Positions 13,909 through 25,541 of a stretch of DNA of 64,000 nt are shown one piece after another. Location of the stretch: assembly GCA_002803225.1 (NCBI GenBank), contig NXFV01000391.1, positions 100,659 to 164,658 on the forward strand, written 5' to 3'. Source of the DNA: Gamarada debralockiae (taxonomy: Eukaryota; Ascomycota; Leotiomycetes; Helotiales; Hyphodiscaceae). The translations under genes and the position numbers were made by a program. A model generated the notes under the pieces. That model saw only the letters and a program-made list of their open reading frames with translations. It ran no database searches and was not told the DNA's origin. Numbering within the stretch: position 1 is the stretch's first letter; each line of letters begins with the position of its first letter.

Positions 13909-14044
13909 GTTGACGTTGCGGTGAGAATGCTATACCTTGGAGTGGAAAAGGGTAGCGAATCTGCTCTTTTGATAATTGGAGTTGCAGAAGTGTTCAAAAT
14001 CCAACAAGAGCACAAAATACCAGCAATTGGCTTCGTTACAATTG

Positions 14045-14050
14045 TGACTC
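14045..14050. promoter_or_regulatory. TGACTC box upstream of asparagine synthetase (Gcn4/CPC1-type)
   Basis: TGACTC lies 137 bp upstream of the ATG at 13908. It matches the core of the Gcn4/CPC1 general-amino-acid-control site (TGA[C/G]TCA) except for the last base. Control by amino-acid starvation is known for fungal asparagine synthetases; use of this copy is inference. Confidence 0.4.
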
Positions 14051-14091
14051 TTGTTTGTTGTGGAAAGTTGGCCTTGTGTCAGTGCCTGAAA

Positions 14092-14097
14092 TGACTC
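14092..14097. promoter_or_regulatory. Second TGACTC box upstream of asparagine synthetase
   Basis: ATGACTCTT carries a second TGACTC core, 184 bp upstream of the start codon and 47 bp from the first. Two cores close together ahead of a biosynthetic gene make chance less likely, though neither is a perfect palindrome. Confidence 0.4.
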
Positions 14098-14558
14098 TTT
14101 TGTTCATTTCAAAATTGTAGTGGGGTGCGGCCGATACCGCAAGTGGTGGGCTGCGATATGGGTGATAAGGTTTCAGCAAGTAAAATCATACTCATTCGTA
14201 ATACCAACATCCATGTTCAAGTACTCTTTGGAGGAAGAAAGGGCACTTTGCTCCGAAATCATCTCTCTGTTCCTTTTCTTGTCCAGACTAAATGAAAAAA
14301 ATCCGGCGCGATATAAGGTGGCGAGGGCATGTTTCTGCTGCTCGCGTGCGTGTCACAGGTATCCAAATCGAAGGCTGATATTCTCCAATTTCATAGTTCA
14401 TCTATCGAATCTGAAGCCCTAAAGCCTATCCATAAGAGCCCTCTCTTCTGTATAGCCATTCGTGCGATCAAATAAAGTCCCCTAAGCAAATACCTGCTAA
14501 CAACCGTAAACGCCTATGCTGAATTCCACCCGCTCCATGAATCTCACCCGAACGAAAT
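14098..14558. other. Intergenic, distal asparagine synthetase promoter / UBC9 3' flank
   Basis: The promoter space of asparagine synthetase (13909-14558 in all) continues here into the 3' flank of UBC9. Nothing else is seen. Confidence 0.5.
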
Positions 14559-15133
14559 TTAAGGAGCCGGGTTATCTCGAACGATTCTCTTGACCTTGCT
14601 CTCATATGCCGCTCGATCCTTCTTGAACAAGTTGTACGCATCGGCCTGGGCTGGGGAGTCGGGGTTGGGTTCATCGAGAAGCTCTTGAACGCCGAGGAGA
14701 ATTTGCTTGATGGTGATTGCTGGCTTCCAACCCTCTTCCTCATTCAGGATTGACAAGCAGACGGTGCCGGAAGGGTAGACGTTGGGGTGGAAGAGAGGTG
14801 GGACGAATTTGCCTAAAATTGTCAGCTTCGGCGGTCTTCAAGGGAGGCAAGGCTCGTACACTTTGGAGGCTTTGTAGGATATTCTGGATTGAATGTCAGT
14901 TCTACATCTTCAATTTGAATGTCATCTGGAATCTCACCATCAGGGAAAATAACGCTCAGCTTGAACAGACCGCCCTCCCACAGCGTCTTCTCCTTGCCGG
15001 GAATGCCACACTCCCAAACTTTCAAATCAAGGACTCCCTGAGCATTTCGCTGGGGTTTCGCGTAGAATCCAAATGGATGATCACGTCGCCATTGCTTGCG
15101 CTCCTCCTGAAGTCTGTTCATACACAGCGCCAT
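14559..15133 (-). CDS. UBC9: SUMO-conjugating enzyme E2 (Ubc9)
   Basis: Ubc9 receives SUMO from the E1 and transfers it to substrate lysines. Exons (minus) 15133-14938, 14883-14860 and 14812-14559 give 157 residues, the family length. The sequence is nearly canonical: [58 protein letters not shown], then [15 protein letters not shown] with the catalytic Cys near residue 93, and [16 protein letters not shown]. It ends [10 protein letters not shown]. Intron 1 (14884-14937, 54 bp) is a multiple of three without a stop, so unspliced RNA would insert 18 residues just before YPTKPPK. The 24-bp middle exon is supported by phase and by sequence. It is divergent from PEX19. Identification is firm. Confidence 0.97.
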
Positions 15134-15648
15134 TGTGAGGTTGTTGCGACTCGAGTTAACACGATGAGGCTGAGATGAACTGATGAACTGTATTGAAGAT
15201 CTGAGATTAGGTGAACAATCTTAAGAGGGATCAGGCGAGAATGACGATCACGAAATACCTTCGTCCTACGACAAGCGAACCCTTGGATTGGTTATCGAGA
15301 AGTTGTTGGAAATGATGAGGCTGAAATTCTTTCACGCTGAACTCACGAAATTCACGAGGCTCTTTGGTGGCGAAGAGCGGAAACCAGCAGGGTTCTGTGG
15401 GCCTCGGTCAAGCGCGACTTGCCTGGGAAATATACATTCCATTATTTATTTACTCACTCTTTCTACAAAGTGTCAATTCTTTGAACAATTTACTTCACAG
15501 CATCAAAGCTTTCAAAATCTAGATTTCGCATAGACCCAGCACGTGCATCAAATTCAGAATCCAAACGTCCTCCCCCACATTCCAGGCCTGTTGAATCCCG
15601 GCACAAACCAGTTCACCTGGCAGCAACTTTCAACTAGACATCACAAAC
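15134..15648. promoter_or_regulatory. Bidirectional promoter, UBC9 / PEX19
   Basis: These 515 bp separate two divergent start codons and hold both 5' UTRs. No gene or clear motif is seen. Confidence 0.45.
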
Positions 15649-16759
15649 ATGGAGACAAAGCCTGGAGATCTTGAGGGTCTCGCACAGACGACCGGGAAGG
15701 CAATAGAGAAAGAAGAGTCTAAGGCCACCACCGAATCCACTTCGAAATCAGACCCCGCACCAGCGGAAGATGCTCCTGATCCAGATGAGGATGATCTAGA
15801 TGATTTAGATGGTGAGTATTCTGTTCTGTACATCAAAGAGAGCTCCAATTGATGAACAAATCACAGATATGCTGGATGAATTCTCCCCCTCAAAGCCAGA
15901 AACCACAGCTCCCACCCACCCCTCCGGACCTGGCAGACCACAGGCAGAACCCGCAGGGACAGAAGGCACCTCGGACGATGATTTCGCAAAGCAGCTACAA
16001 GCTGGTATGGCAGACCTCTTAGGAGAGTTAGAGACATCACCAGAAATGCAAGCACAATTCGAAAGTATGCTGAAAGAGCTCGGCGGGGCAGCTGCATTGG
16101 GAGAAGCTGCAGGACTGGGATCTCCACCTCCCGCCGTTCCATCTTCGTCGAAACCAGGTACTTCAAAGGGAGCCAAGAGCAAGGAGGCAGATTCGGAGAA
16201 GACGTTCCAGGAAACGATCAAGAAGACAATGGAGCGGATGCAAGCTTCCGGGGATCAAGCTACCGCCGCAGCAGCATCAGACAACACGGACGATATCCTA
16301 GCGGAGATGATGAAAGCTATGCAAGCAAGCGGTCTAGATGGTGAAGGCGGGGAGGAGGATTTCTCAAAGATGTTGTTGGGTATGATGGAGCAGTTGACGA
16401 ATAAGGAGATTCTGTATGAGCCGATGAAGGAATTGGATGATAAGTTTCCGGAGTGGATGGAGAAGAATAAGGGGAAGGTAAAGGAGGATGATATGAAGAG
16501 GTATGTGGAGCAGCAGGTTTATGTTAAGGAGATTGTGGGGAGGTTTGAAGAGAAGACGTATAAGGATGAGAATGCTGCGGACAGAGAGTATATTGTAGAG
16601 AGAATGCAGAAGGTACGTTTTCCAGTTGAACGGTTGTGGATTTGTGCTAATTCTGAACAGATGCAAGCAGCTGGATCCCCACCGCCAGATCTTGTTGGGG
16701 ATATGGCAGCAGCGCAGGAAGCTTTTGGGGCACCTGAAGAGGGTTGTCCACAGCAATGA
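15649..16759 (+). CDS. PEX19: Peroxisomal membrane-protein import receptor Pex19
   Basis: Pex19 is a farnesylated cytosolic chaperone that binds peroxisomal membrane proteins and docks on Pex3. Exons 15649-15811, 15867-16612 and 16661-16759 give 335 residues. The N-terminus is acidic and disordered (DPDEDDLDDLDDMLDEF). The conserved segments follow: DDDFAKQLQAGMADLLGEL, KTFQETIKKTMERMQAS and DDILAEMMKAMQAS. The core is FSKMLLGMMEQLTNKEILYEPMKELDDKFPEW plus VEQQVYVKEIVGRFE. The last four residues, CPQQ, are a CaaX farnesylation box, as expected of Pex19. The final intron (48 bp) joins KMQK to MQAAGSPPPDLVG in frame. Identification is firm. Confidence 0.95.
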
Positions 16760-16976
16760 AGAAGTTTCATCCTTGAATACTGATGACATGAAGTCTGTGA
16801 TAGCTTTGCGCGCAAATAATGACTTGAACGCCTCTTCGAATCCCTCCCTCACCTGATATCCAACCACAACGCCTACGCTAAAATCGACAAAGGTTGAAGA
16901 ACTATTAGACCAACAGCAACTCATATCCATCCTTCAATCCATATCGGTACAGAAGCTCAAAACAAAAGATGGTGTT

Positions 16977-17887
16977 TTAGCTCATATCCATCATATCCAT
17001 CATATCCTGATCTCTGTCTGAAGGACGTGATGACTGACTTGCTATTCTATTCTCCTCTTGAATGACATCCATAAAGATGCGATCGTATTCGTCATCATCG
17101 CTTCCGTAAGGAGTGTCTGTTGACAGCTGATTTCGTGGTGCACGCGTCGCTGGACCTTGCTCGTCCGTTGAGAAAAGCAATGAATCCATCTCGTCCTCCG
17201 GCGGCATATGATTTTGCTGTGGAGCCTGGAAATTCTGCGTAGTCTGAGGTTCATCCATCGATCCAACGAGTGCCTGGAGCTCGGCCTCCTCCATCAACGC
17301 GACTTCATCGGCCATAATCTCGTCTACCCAAGCATTAGCTATCAATCTCATAACTAGAAACTACAGCACAAACCTAGGCTCAAAAACTCTTCCTCAACAG
17401 GCGCATCCAGCCCCATAGCCTCCCTCCTCTGCCTCTCCTCCCATCGTCTCTGCTCCGCAATCCAAATAGCCCTCATCATCTCATCATCACCACCCCTCTT
17501 CTTCCATCGCTTCTCCTCCGAATCCTCTTTAACCCTCTTCAAAAACAGCTTTCTCCTCGTTTCCCGTCCATCTGCGCCCGTACTTCCGCTCCGTCCATGA
17601 ATCAACGGATTAGCCTTAATAATCCTCTTCGAGTAAGCGCTTTCTCTAGACGAAGAAGAGGATGCGGAAAAGGTATTTGGAGAGGTACGACTGCTTTTGG
17701 ACGGTGTGGGGGTAGGTGGCACCATGTTGGATTTGGTAAAGAACGCGCATGGAGAGGTAGGCACATTGGGGTCGCGGGGTGAGAGGGAACGGCGTAAGGG
17801 CGATGAGGAGAGGGGGGAGGATACCGGTGGTGTGTAGTAGTGTGGCTGATTGTAGGTATTCGCCGGCGTTGGCAGCATGCCGAACAT
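16977..17887 (-). CDS. Hypothetical Ser/Pro-rich protein
   Basis: I do not recognise the family. Inferred exons (minus) are 17887-17374 and 17323-16977, giving 286 residues. The intron starts GTTTGT and has a GCTAATGC branch site before acceptor GGGTAG; a shorter 35-bp alternative is less likely. The first ~75 residues are Ser/Pro/Thr-rich with several SP sites (SSPLRRSLSPRDPNVPTSP). A charged helical block follows (TRRKLFLKRVKEDSEEKRWKKR, MMRAIWIAEQRRWEERQRRE), then an acidic part (DEIMADEVALMEEAELQAL). The C-terminus is polar and ends DQDMMDMMDMS. An in-frame upstream ATG at 18040 would add 51 residues. The SP sites and helical middle suggest a regulated scaffold or nuclear protein, but no function can be stated. 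Confidence 0.6.
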
Positions 17888-18346
17888 TTTGTGGGTTGAT
17901 GTTGCGACGTTGTGGATGAAATCGTTGTTGAAGGATGGTGATGTAAGAAAGGACGCGCTTTGGGACCGCGTCTGGATCGCGTAAAGAGCGGGCTTGCTTG
18001 AACCGACCATGCAAACTTTCAACACTCCGTAATGCAACATTTATTTGAAAATAAAATCAATTCGGAAATTTACAAAGAGTCTTTGTTCTCATATTATCAT
18101 TTTCGCCATAAAATATGCCCAAAGTGCTCTCATCTGTCCAGAGAGAGCCACTACAAGCCAACTACGCTCACCACCAATGATCACCTGCCCTGATGATCTC
18201 CTTTGATATATATACCCCATATTCCACCTTAAGCCTATTACCAATCCACTGGTATCTTACAGCCTTGATACAATCGTAGCAAGTCCCAATTATGAAATAT
18301 CCGCAACGCCTCCCGCTGTGGCTAAAACTTCGAAGTCGAGAAAAGC
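17888..18346. other. Intergenic, tandem minus-strand genes
   Basis: The promoter of the hypothetical gene and the 3' flank of the UPF0662 gene. The open frame continues to 18040 as a possible N-terminal extension. Nothing else is seen. Confidence 0.45.
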
Positions 18347-19940
18347 CTACTCATCCCCATCCGTCTCAGCTGCGACCCGAAGCTCGTAATTGAGTTCGAA
18401 GCACTCTGCAAGAAGCTCATTCACGCTTCCTTGTCCTTCTGGAATATCATCTCCAACCATAAATTTTCCATCCACCCTCATGTTGTCAATGGAGTTGAGC
18501 TAAAGATGGGTTAGTACCGAAAAACGAGCCTCAAGGCGGACTACATACCTTCATGCTGTATGGATAGAGATCTCTGGGCGAACTGACTCCACCAGAGTTC
18601 TTGACTTCAATAAGACATCGTCTTAGTGTTTGAAGTTGGTTGTAAACAGGAAGCAATGCTTCTGATACAGGTTCAGAGGAAACCATCAAGTAGTAGATGT
18701 ATCCATAACTTCGGCGAATGAGGTAGAGCAGAGTCTAAATATGATCAGCTTTGCAAGGCCTATGTAGAGCCAAAGAGCCTACCCTTTGAACATAAAGCTC
18801 AGCAAAATTGCCTTCCGAATCGACGAAGTTGTGATCAACACGGCTTTCGTCGATTTTCTCCAACTGTCTTTGATAATCATACAGATCGGTCTCTCGCAAA
18901 GACCACGCCTGCGTTAGGGACAACTTCTCCAGTTTGTTTCTAATTTCTACCAGAGTCTGATACGTTGCAGCAAACGCTTCGGGCATCTCTCCTTTCCTGC
19001 CAAAAAGTCAGTTGCCGACGGAAATGGGGAGAATGTAGAGGGGGGCCTAACCGTGCAAGGACAATCTCCGACCACTTCAGGCATCTGTTCAAAAGATCTG
19101 AGACTTCCTTGTTCCCCGCAGGTATCTCCCCAGTTGCAGTCACGAAGTTACCGTCTACTCTTTGCGCATCGATTTCCTTCAGCTGAGCCTGTAGCTTCTC
19201 AACCTCGGAACTTGAAAACTATTCGATACGAATGTCAGCACTACCCTTCAAACCCGATTTTCAGAAAGTAGGAACCCACCTTTGTCCTTGTGTTTGCAAG
19301 AGAAATAGACCGCAGTATTGAAATCAGTTTCTCGTGTATCGCGGGTAGGTCATGCGTAAGTCTTCCCAATCTTCCAAGAAGCTGGTCAAGAAGACCTTGG
19401 CAAACGCTCAATCGATTCGAGAGTAAGGTAATGAGCTTAGGCGAGTATGACGAATCCGTTTCCGCAGTCTTCACAATACCTCGCAGTCTTTCTAGCGTAT
19501 GGGTAACATGCTCCAGATCTTTCGAGGAATACAAATCCGCCTCCAGAAGATGTTCCAGCAGCAGTTTGATGGTAGATGTTAAGGCGTATGCGGCCGGAGC
19601 TTCATTGTTTTTGCCGATAGTCATGAAAAATAGGGAGAGTAGTTGGAAACATCCTTCCAAGACGCGGTCCACTGTAAAGTCTTCAGTCAGCGAAAGAACA
19701 TGCTGAAGGGGGTCAATACTGACATCGATTCTCGTCCGTCGGCTTATCGGCTCGTATCTCATTGAGTAGCCGGACTTGCTCAATCACTTTGTCGTAAAGC
19801 ACCATAACATCTGAGGATTTGACGTAGGTTGAGCGATCCTGTTTAAGGAGAGTCAATTCATCTCGTAGGCGCTCCAAATTCTCCAGTATGGGTTGTTCAC
19901 GTTCGTCGAGGGGTACTGGGTAGGAGGGAGTGTCGGCCAT
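18347..19940 (-). CDS. UPF0662 / DUF2408 family protein (yeast YPL260W/Cub1-like)
   Basis: This is a conserved fungal cytosolic/nuclear protein of unknown biochemical role. Exons (minus) 19940-19724, 19671-19280, 19218-19052, 18996-18783, 18734-18549 and 18499-18347 give 442 residues with every phase in agreement. It is all-helical. Recognisable blocks are PILENLERLRDELTLLKQDR, YVKSSDVMVLYDKVIEQVR, FFMTIGKNNEAPAAYALT, LPAIHEKLISILRSI and EAFAATYQTLVEIRNKLE. The last part repeats the pattern (LLYLIRRSYGYIYYLM, LYPYSMKLNSIDNMRVDGKF), ending in an acidic tail. Two halves with similar spacing (IDAQRVDGNF, IDNMRVDGKF) suggest an internal duplication. It is divergent from ribosomal P1. The family call rests on recall of UPF0662 sequences and is fairly secure. 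Confidence 0.82.
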
Positions 19941-20484
19941 GATGCCTGTTGTGTGTAGGGTTTTGGGTCTTTAAATTTTGTTCTTTAATTGCAGGGCTTA
20001 TCGGATTGTTAGCTTTACCAGAGCGCAGATGTTTTGGGGTTGAGTCGAAGAAAGTTGTTGTTGACTCCGGGGAAGAATGATAAAGCGCATGATTGAGCCT
20101 TATGGGTGAGGGGCAGAAAGCGCTTTGCCGAAAGAGGCGTTAGCCTGTACCGAGCTTCCGATGATGGCTCTTGCATTTTGGAGCTCGGCAAGCACCCAAT
20201 TAAATCCCCCACTAATGGCGCACACTTTGATTTTCTGAATCTCATCCAACTTCCCCAAATTCGCGACGAGACGAATTTATTCTTCACGAAAAGAACACCA
20301 CAACGACATCACAACCTCTTGCCAGTAAGTCGCATACGATCTACTTCTTCGCTTACTTAGTGAGGAGTACTCTTCAGTCAGATATTCAGGCAGAGGGTGC
20401 TTCTAACTAAAATCCCGGAGGAGTATTCACGTTCAAGATGCTTCAAATGCTCAGAAATACTAATTAAAACCTCAGATAATCAAG
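19941..20484. promoter_or_regulatory. Bidirectional promoter, UPF0662 gene / ribosomal P1
   Basis: These 544 bp lie between two divergent start codons. One side drives a ribosomal-protein gene, so strong promoter elements are expected, but I identify none with confidence. Confidence 0.4.
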
Positions 20485-21003
20485 ATGTCTACCGCTGAAC
20501 TCGCCGTTTCTTACGCTGCCCTCATCCTTGCCGATGACGGTGTCGATATCACTGTACGAATCCTACCTTCTCGAGACCTCATGAAGGGCGACCCTTGAAC
20601 ATTTCTGACTGGGTACAGGCCGACAAACTCCAAACTCTCATCAAGGCAGCAAGCGTCGAAGAAGTTGAGCCCATCTGGACTAGTCTTTTCGCAAAGGTAC
20701 GAGGACAATCTACATGAGGAAGGAAGATGGGAATGGGCGCTGATCGTGGGTGCATAGGCTCTCGAAGGAAAGGATGTCAAGGACCTTCTGTTGAACGTCG
20801 GATCAGGTGGTGGAGCCGCTGCTGCCCCAACTGCTGGAGGTGCTGCTGCCGGAGGTGAAGCAGCTGCCGCAGAGACAAAGGAAGAGGAGAAGGAAGAGGG
20901 TAAGGACCACATATTCCTTGAAGAATTGGATCACCGCAGTACTAACAATTTTACAGAGAAGGAAGAGTCAGACGAGGATATGGGCTTCGGTCTCTTCGAC
21001 TAA
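20485..21003 (+). CDS. RPP1: 60S acidic ribosomal protein P1
   Basis: P1 pairs with P2 in the ribosomal stalk and recruits translation GTPases. Exons 20485-20553, 20619-20696, 20758-20899 and 20957-21003 give 111 residues, the normal length. The N-terminal dimerisation helices read [39 protein letters not shown] and [17 protein letters not shown] Gly/Ala hinge and an acidic Glu/Lys stretch follow. The universal stalk ending [11 protein letters not shown] is complete. Introns are 65, 61 and 57 bp with good sites. Several introns early in a short ribosomal-protein gene are common in fungi. Identification is firm. Confidence 0.97.
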
Positions 21004-23246
21004 ATTCTTTCGGCATCTTTCCTGTTTGTACTTTCCAATGCATGGCCACGGTTTTCTTCCCTACGGTGCAAATTGGCTGGTCGAGTAGCTTTCCATAGAT
21101 GAAGCAAGCTCATTGAGGATTCCTGCAACTTTGATATCCAACCATTGCTCTGTGTGTGAAAGTGATGAAGGTCATACGGATATGTTCGTGAATACCACCT
21201 GGTTAGCAGCGAATGGAAAGCATTGAAAGGCATCACTTGGTTTGTCCAAATGACAGTGAGTAATGCATCTTACTATTCTGGAGCCGGTGAGTTTGCACTT
21301 TGGATTCTTCGGGAGATCCAAGGCCAAGCAACCCTTACACGAATGCTACGAAGCGAAAGTCGCGCCGATTCAAAGAGAAATTTGTTTCCGCTTGTTAGGG
21401 ACTCAACTGCTCTCTTGGCAGTATTCACTTTCCTTTGCCCCGGAATTCAATGAACAGGAAACAAGTGACCATCGGTCTGAGTCACGCGGTGGCCTTTCCT
21501 CTCTTATTAGCAATCCTCGATTTCCCTTGAAGGAAGAATGACTCAAATTCACATCTCCGAGGATATCTATGGGCCAGCATCCCACAAACCACCTCTCTCT
21601 CTCTCCTCATACCCTCAGCCAAACATCTCCAGTTAATGAACCCAAGTAAAATATTCCAGCTAAGCTAGCTCTTCCCTATCCTCGGCAGGATCCGACAACA
21701 TATCGTGCACAAGACCGTCCTTGCAAACACTCCTTGTTTTCTTCATCGATCTTTGATAGCTTCAATATCCCTTCTCGATGCCGGGGGTTTTCTTCGCTAT
21801 CAGATCCTACAACCAAACTGTTGTCTCTGTCTTTCTCTTGTGATTTCAGTGTCAATCTCTTACTGTTGTCAACTGTCAACTATCAACTATTTCCTACGTT
21901 AGTGTGTGGTCGATGGCTCCTTCAGCCGACACAAAGCAGTACATCTCGTCCGGTGAAGGAAGAGCGTGGCAGATGCAATACAAGGTCTTAAGCGATGAGG
22001 CCTGCCCGTCTTCCGTCTCAAGTCATCATAATTGGCAACGTGGTTACTACGGAGTTCTATCCTTCACTTCATGATGGGAGATTTTATACATGGGCTCATG
22101 GGTCTTCTGGTGAAAGAGGCAGATCATACCGTTTGTCGTCGCAACCAAAAACTTTGCTCAAACAACTGGTATATCAATACCGATTGTGATCTATTTGGGT
22201 TCACTAGCACTCTCTTTCTTTGAGACCCTCAGTAAGCTTGCTCTGTTCATTGGGAAACTTGTTATAAGCAACATATCACTGGCACTCTGTTCGTGGCGGT
22301 CTTGGCTGGGGATTCCATTGCTCCAACCTTTGAAATGAATTCAGCGATCCAATGTTTGCACTGGATGTACCTCACTTAGAAAACGACTATCTGACTGCTC
22401 ATATATTCTGCGTCACCAATCACAAGACTCATAAGGATGACCACTAACATAGTTCACTGTAAATTCAATCAATTTATTTAAATGATTGAGGAACTTGCAC
22501 TATAAATCCTCTTTCCGTCCTTGCTGTCCTCTCCCCAAATTTGAATATTAATGTCGCTGCGGGGAGGGGTTTCCAATCACTGGACTGAAGCCAATGATTC
22601 ATGTCCAAAACGTCTTGTTCATCTCCTGAGTATCCTAATGTCACTATCGCTTGATTTCTGGCCATCGATAGCCATATTGTTGTTGACCTGGTTCTCGTGC
22701 TGTCGCGTTTCAGACGTGATAATAAAAAAGCCAGTTAACTAGGTGGGCGAAAAGTATATATAGATCACGTAAAGTGTGGAGTGGAGGAAGCATAATACTT
22801 TGGGGGGGACTTCAAGTGCGACACGTACGACGTGAAATCAGCTGTGCATCACAGTCATTGCCGCGCTTGAGTTTGCTCCGTCCACAGTTAAATATCTAGT
22901 TCCATAGAGATAGACCAATGTGTTAGCTAGGATTGTTGGTAGCTGACGCAGTCAAGAAGTCCTCGCCCAGAGGTGCCCAGAGGGAAAAATTCGAAGATCT
23001 TCGGTAGTCAGTATCTCACCTTATTTTAGTGACTCGATGACATGGTAAAGGAGGAAATAAGGGGCAGAGGTGTTGTAAAATCGTTTGGCTTCAATTTCGT
23101 AACATCACAACGTATTCCAGGGTATGATCCCAACGCCACATTTGATCCACATGCATACGCCGTTACAAGAGCAAGAAATACCAGCCAACTCCATCACTCC
23201 ATATTCTCAGCCAGGAACGCCCATCCGTGATGCCTTAAAACCCCCC
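21004..23246. other. Gene-poor 2.2-kb gap
   Basis: Convergent space between RPP1 and LST8. It contains both 3' UTRs and only short open frames without coding character. I found no domain, RNA gene or clear repeat. It is long for this otherwise compact region, so a non-coding transcript is possible but unsupported. Confidence 0.5.
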
Positions 23247-24929
23247 TCAGCGAGCCTCCGAGTAATCATTCAAAGCAACGCAAACGAGTCCTGATTCTGT
23301 TAACGTCTACAAACTCTACATGAAGACTTCTGAACATACCTCGGTGATGACCATTATACTGTCGAATGATCTGCTCACTGTGCAACTCCCACAAGCGCGC
23401 ATAATGATCAGAGCAAGCCGTAACCAGATATGCAGAATCAGCACTGAAAGCGCAATCCCAAACCCAGCGTTGATGTCCAGTCAAGGTACTCTCCAACTTG
23501 AATGGCTTCGATTCAGGAGCAGCTTGGCCTGGAACAGGAATCATGGCATCGAGATCTTTGACTTCCCAGATCTTGGCGGTATGGTCGGCGCTGCAGGTTG
23601 CGAGGTGCTTGACATCGGGTGAGAGCAGGACGCGGGTGATGTACTGCTGGTGGGCTTTGAAGTGGGTGATTGGCATGAGTTGGGTCTTCTCGCGGTACTG
23701 GAGGAGGTGCCAGACGTACACACTACCCTGCATAGTCTATTAGTAAGATTCTTCGTACCTTTTTCTTCTTCCTTCACTTCCCCCTCCTCCATACTACAAC
23801 TCCTTCTACTTGGAGGTTATTTGCTTCTTCAACCCCTCTCTCGCTTGAGTTTCTCCCTTCCATCAATTCTTCCACTTCCAAACTTCTCTCGCCAACAACT
23901 CTTTGCAAGTCTTGCCTCTTTCAACTCTCCAACAACCTCCTGACAGATCTACAACGCACTTCTGACTCTTCAACAACCTTCCAACTCTCCAACAACCGTC
24001 CATTTCTCCAACAACCTCCCACCTCTTCAAAACCTTCCAGCTCTTCGAAAATCTTCCATTCTTCGACACACTTCAACTCTTCAATACTCTTCTATCTCTT
24101 CTTCAACAACCTTCCCCTTCTGCAACAGCCTTCCCATTCTTCAATAACCTTCCAATCCTTCAACCTTTCTCACTCTTTAACGCAATAAAATAAAGACACT
24201 TACAGAGTTGGTGCCAGCACACAGAGTAGATCCATCACTCGCGACTGTCACGCTGGAGACCGAGATATCCTCCTCCGGGATAAGTTGGTGAGAGCAATTA
24301 TTCTCTGCAAGATCCCAGATACGAACACTTCCTCCGCGATCACAACTGATGATCTCGCCTTGGTTGGGGTGAATGACTACATCATTTACTGGGCAACCGT
24401 GGGAATAGCTTCGCTGGACGGTTCCACTTCGAGTCTCCCAAATCTTCACAGTACCATCCTCGGAGCTCGTGACCATCCATTTTCCCTCGCAATGGAATGC
24501 GACACCAGTTATGTTTCCGGTATGTCCCTCGAAGGTAAGAAGAGGATTGGGATTCGTTGACTTGATATCATAGAGCTTGATGGTATGGTGTCCAGCAGCA
24601 GCTAGGTAACGCTTGTCGGGAGATATGCAGAGACGATTGACCTGGGAGTCAGGGTGTTGAATGGTACGTGAGCAGATTCCAGACAAAGCCTCCCAGAATC
24701 TAACAGGTGTTAGCAGCTTGTCAATTCAACAGCCTCTCTCAGGCTTGGGGTGAAGACATACCGAATTGTATGGTCATAGCCAGCTGTTACAAGAATAACC
24801 ATCTCGTCAGCTCTTCTCCTCTCTCGGTAGGGCATTTCGGCAGTGGCCTTGAGGTTGGGGTTGTGGCGTTGTGAGTCCCCAGACAAAAGAGAGTGGGAGG
24901 CTCATACCAGTGCACAAAATAACTGACAT
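23247..24929 (-). CDS. LST8: LST8, WD40 subunit of TOR complexes
   Basis: Lst8 is a seven-bladed beta-propeller that binds the TOR kinase domain in TORC1 and TORC2. Exons (minus) 24929-24908, 24783-24762, 24699-24204, 23727-23340 and 23290-23247 give 323 residues. The start MSVILCTAGYDHTIRFWEAL is assembled from two 22-bp exons, both phase-correct. Further blades show RTIQHPDSQVNRLCISPDK, LTFEGHTGNITGVAFH, MVTSSEDGTVKIWETR, VRIWDLAENNC, HQQYITRVLLSPD, LATCSADHTAKIWE and TGHQRWVWDCAFSAD. It ends VCVALNDYSEAR. Intron 3 (23728-24203, 476 bp) is about ten times the usual size here and filled with a degenerate repeat. Identification is firm. Confidence 0.95.
23871..24175. repeat. Degenerate pyrimidine-rich tandem repeat in an LST8 intron
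   Basis: On the plus strand the block repeats variations of CTTCCAACTCTTCAACAACC many times, with almost no purines except A. It lies wholly within intron 3 of LST8, so the transcript carries the purine-rich complement. It probably arose by slippage and explains the unusual intron length. Confidence 0.6.
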
Positions 24930-25541
24930 CTTTTTTATTCCTCAACCAGGACAGGGAAACGACAGCCACCAGTCAAGCAACATTCAGTAGCAACAGAAGT
25001 AGCACAGCATCTGCTCTAATCGCGACTGTTTTTTTTACAAGAGAATACACACTGTTGTTGTCTTTTGGTGTTTTACACGAAATCAAAAGGAATTCTGACG
25101 TCGGAATGGAAAGCTTCACATGGATCACCTCGCGTAATCGCACTCCTCAGCCTTGACCATCCCGTTTCTGGACTACGGTGTGCGCCACGGCTAGGAAAAG
25201 GGTTTCGCCGTAGCGTCAACTTTCCCAAGACTTTCATCGACATACTTTTCTGCCTTGTGACAGAGATATTGACATCTCTACCAACAAGCCGCGACGTGTC
25301 TTTGTATCTACAACAGCGGATCTAAGGAAGGTACACCTTTTACTGTTACCTCCCGCTACTGTAGGAGATAATCAGCACGACTTGCACTTGTGAGGTCAAT
25401 TTACTGCTGCCTGGTATTATCTCTTATCACAGGTAGCCTTCGATCGTTTACTCTGATTCAACAATCGAAACGGAGCAGTGTAGGCCAGTCTGACTGTCTT
25501 CCGCTCCAGATAGTCCGACGATACTGCTAGAAGTAGTTGTG
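24930..25541. promoter_or_regulatory. Bidirectional promoter, LST8 / large nuclear protein
   Basis: These 612 bp separate two divergent start codons. No gene or specific motif is seen. Confidence 0.4.
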
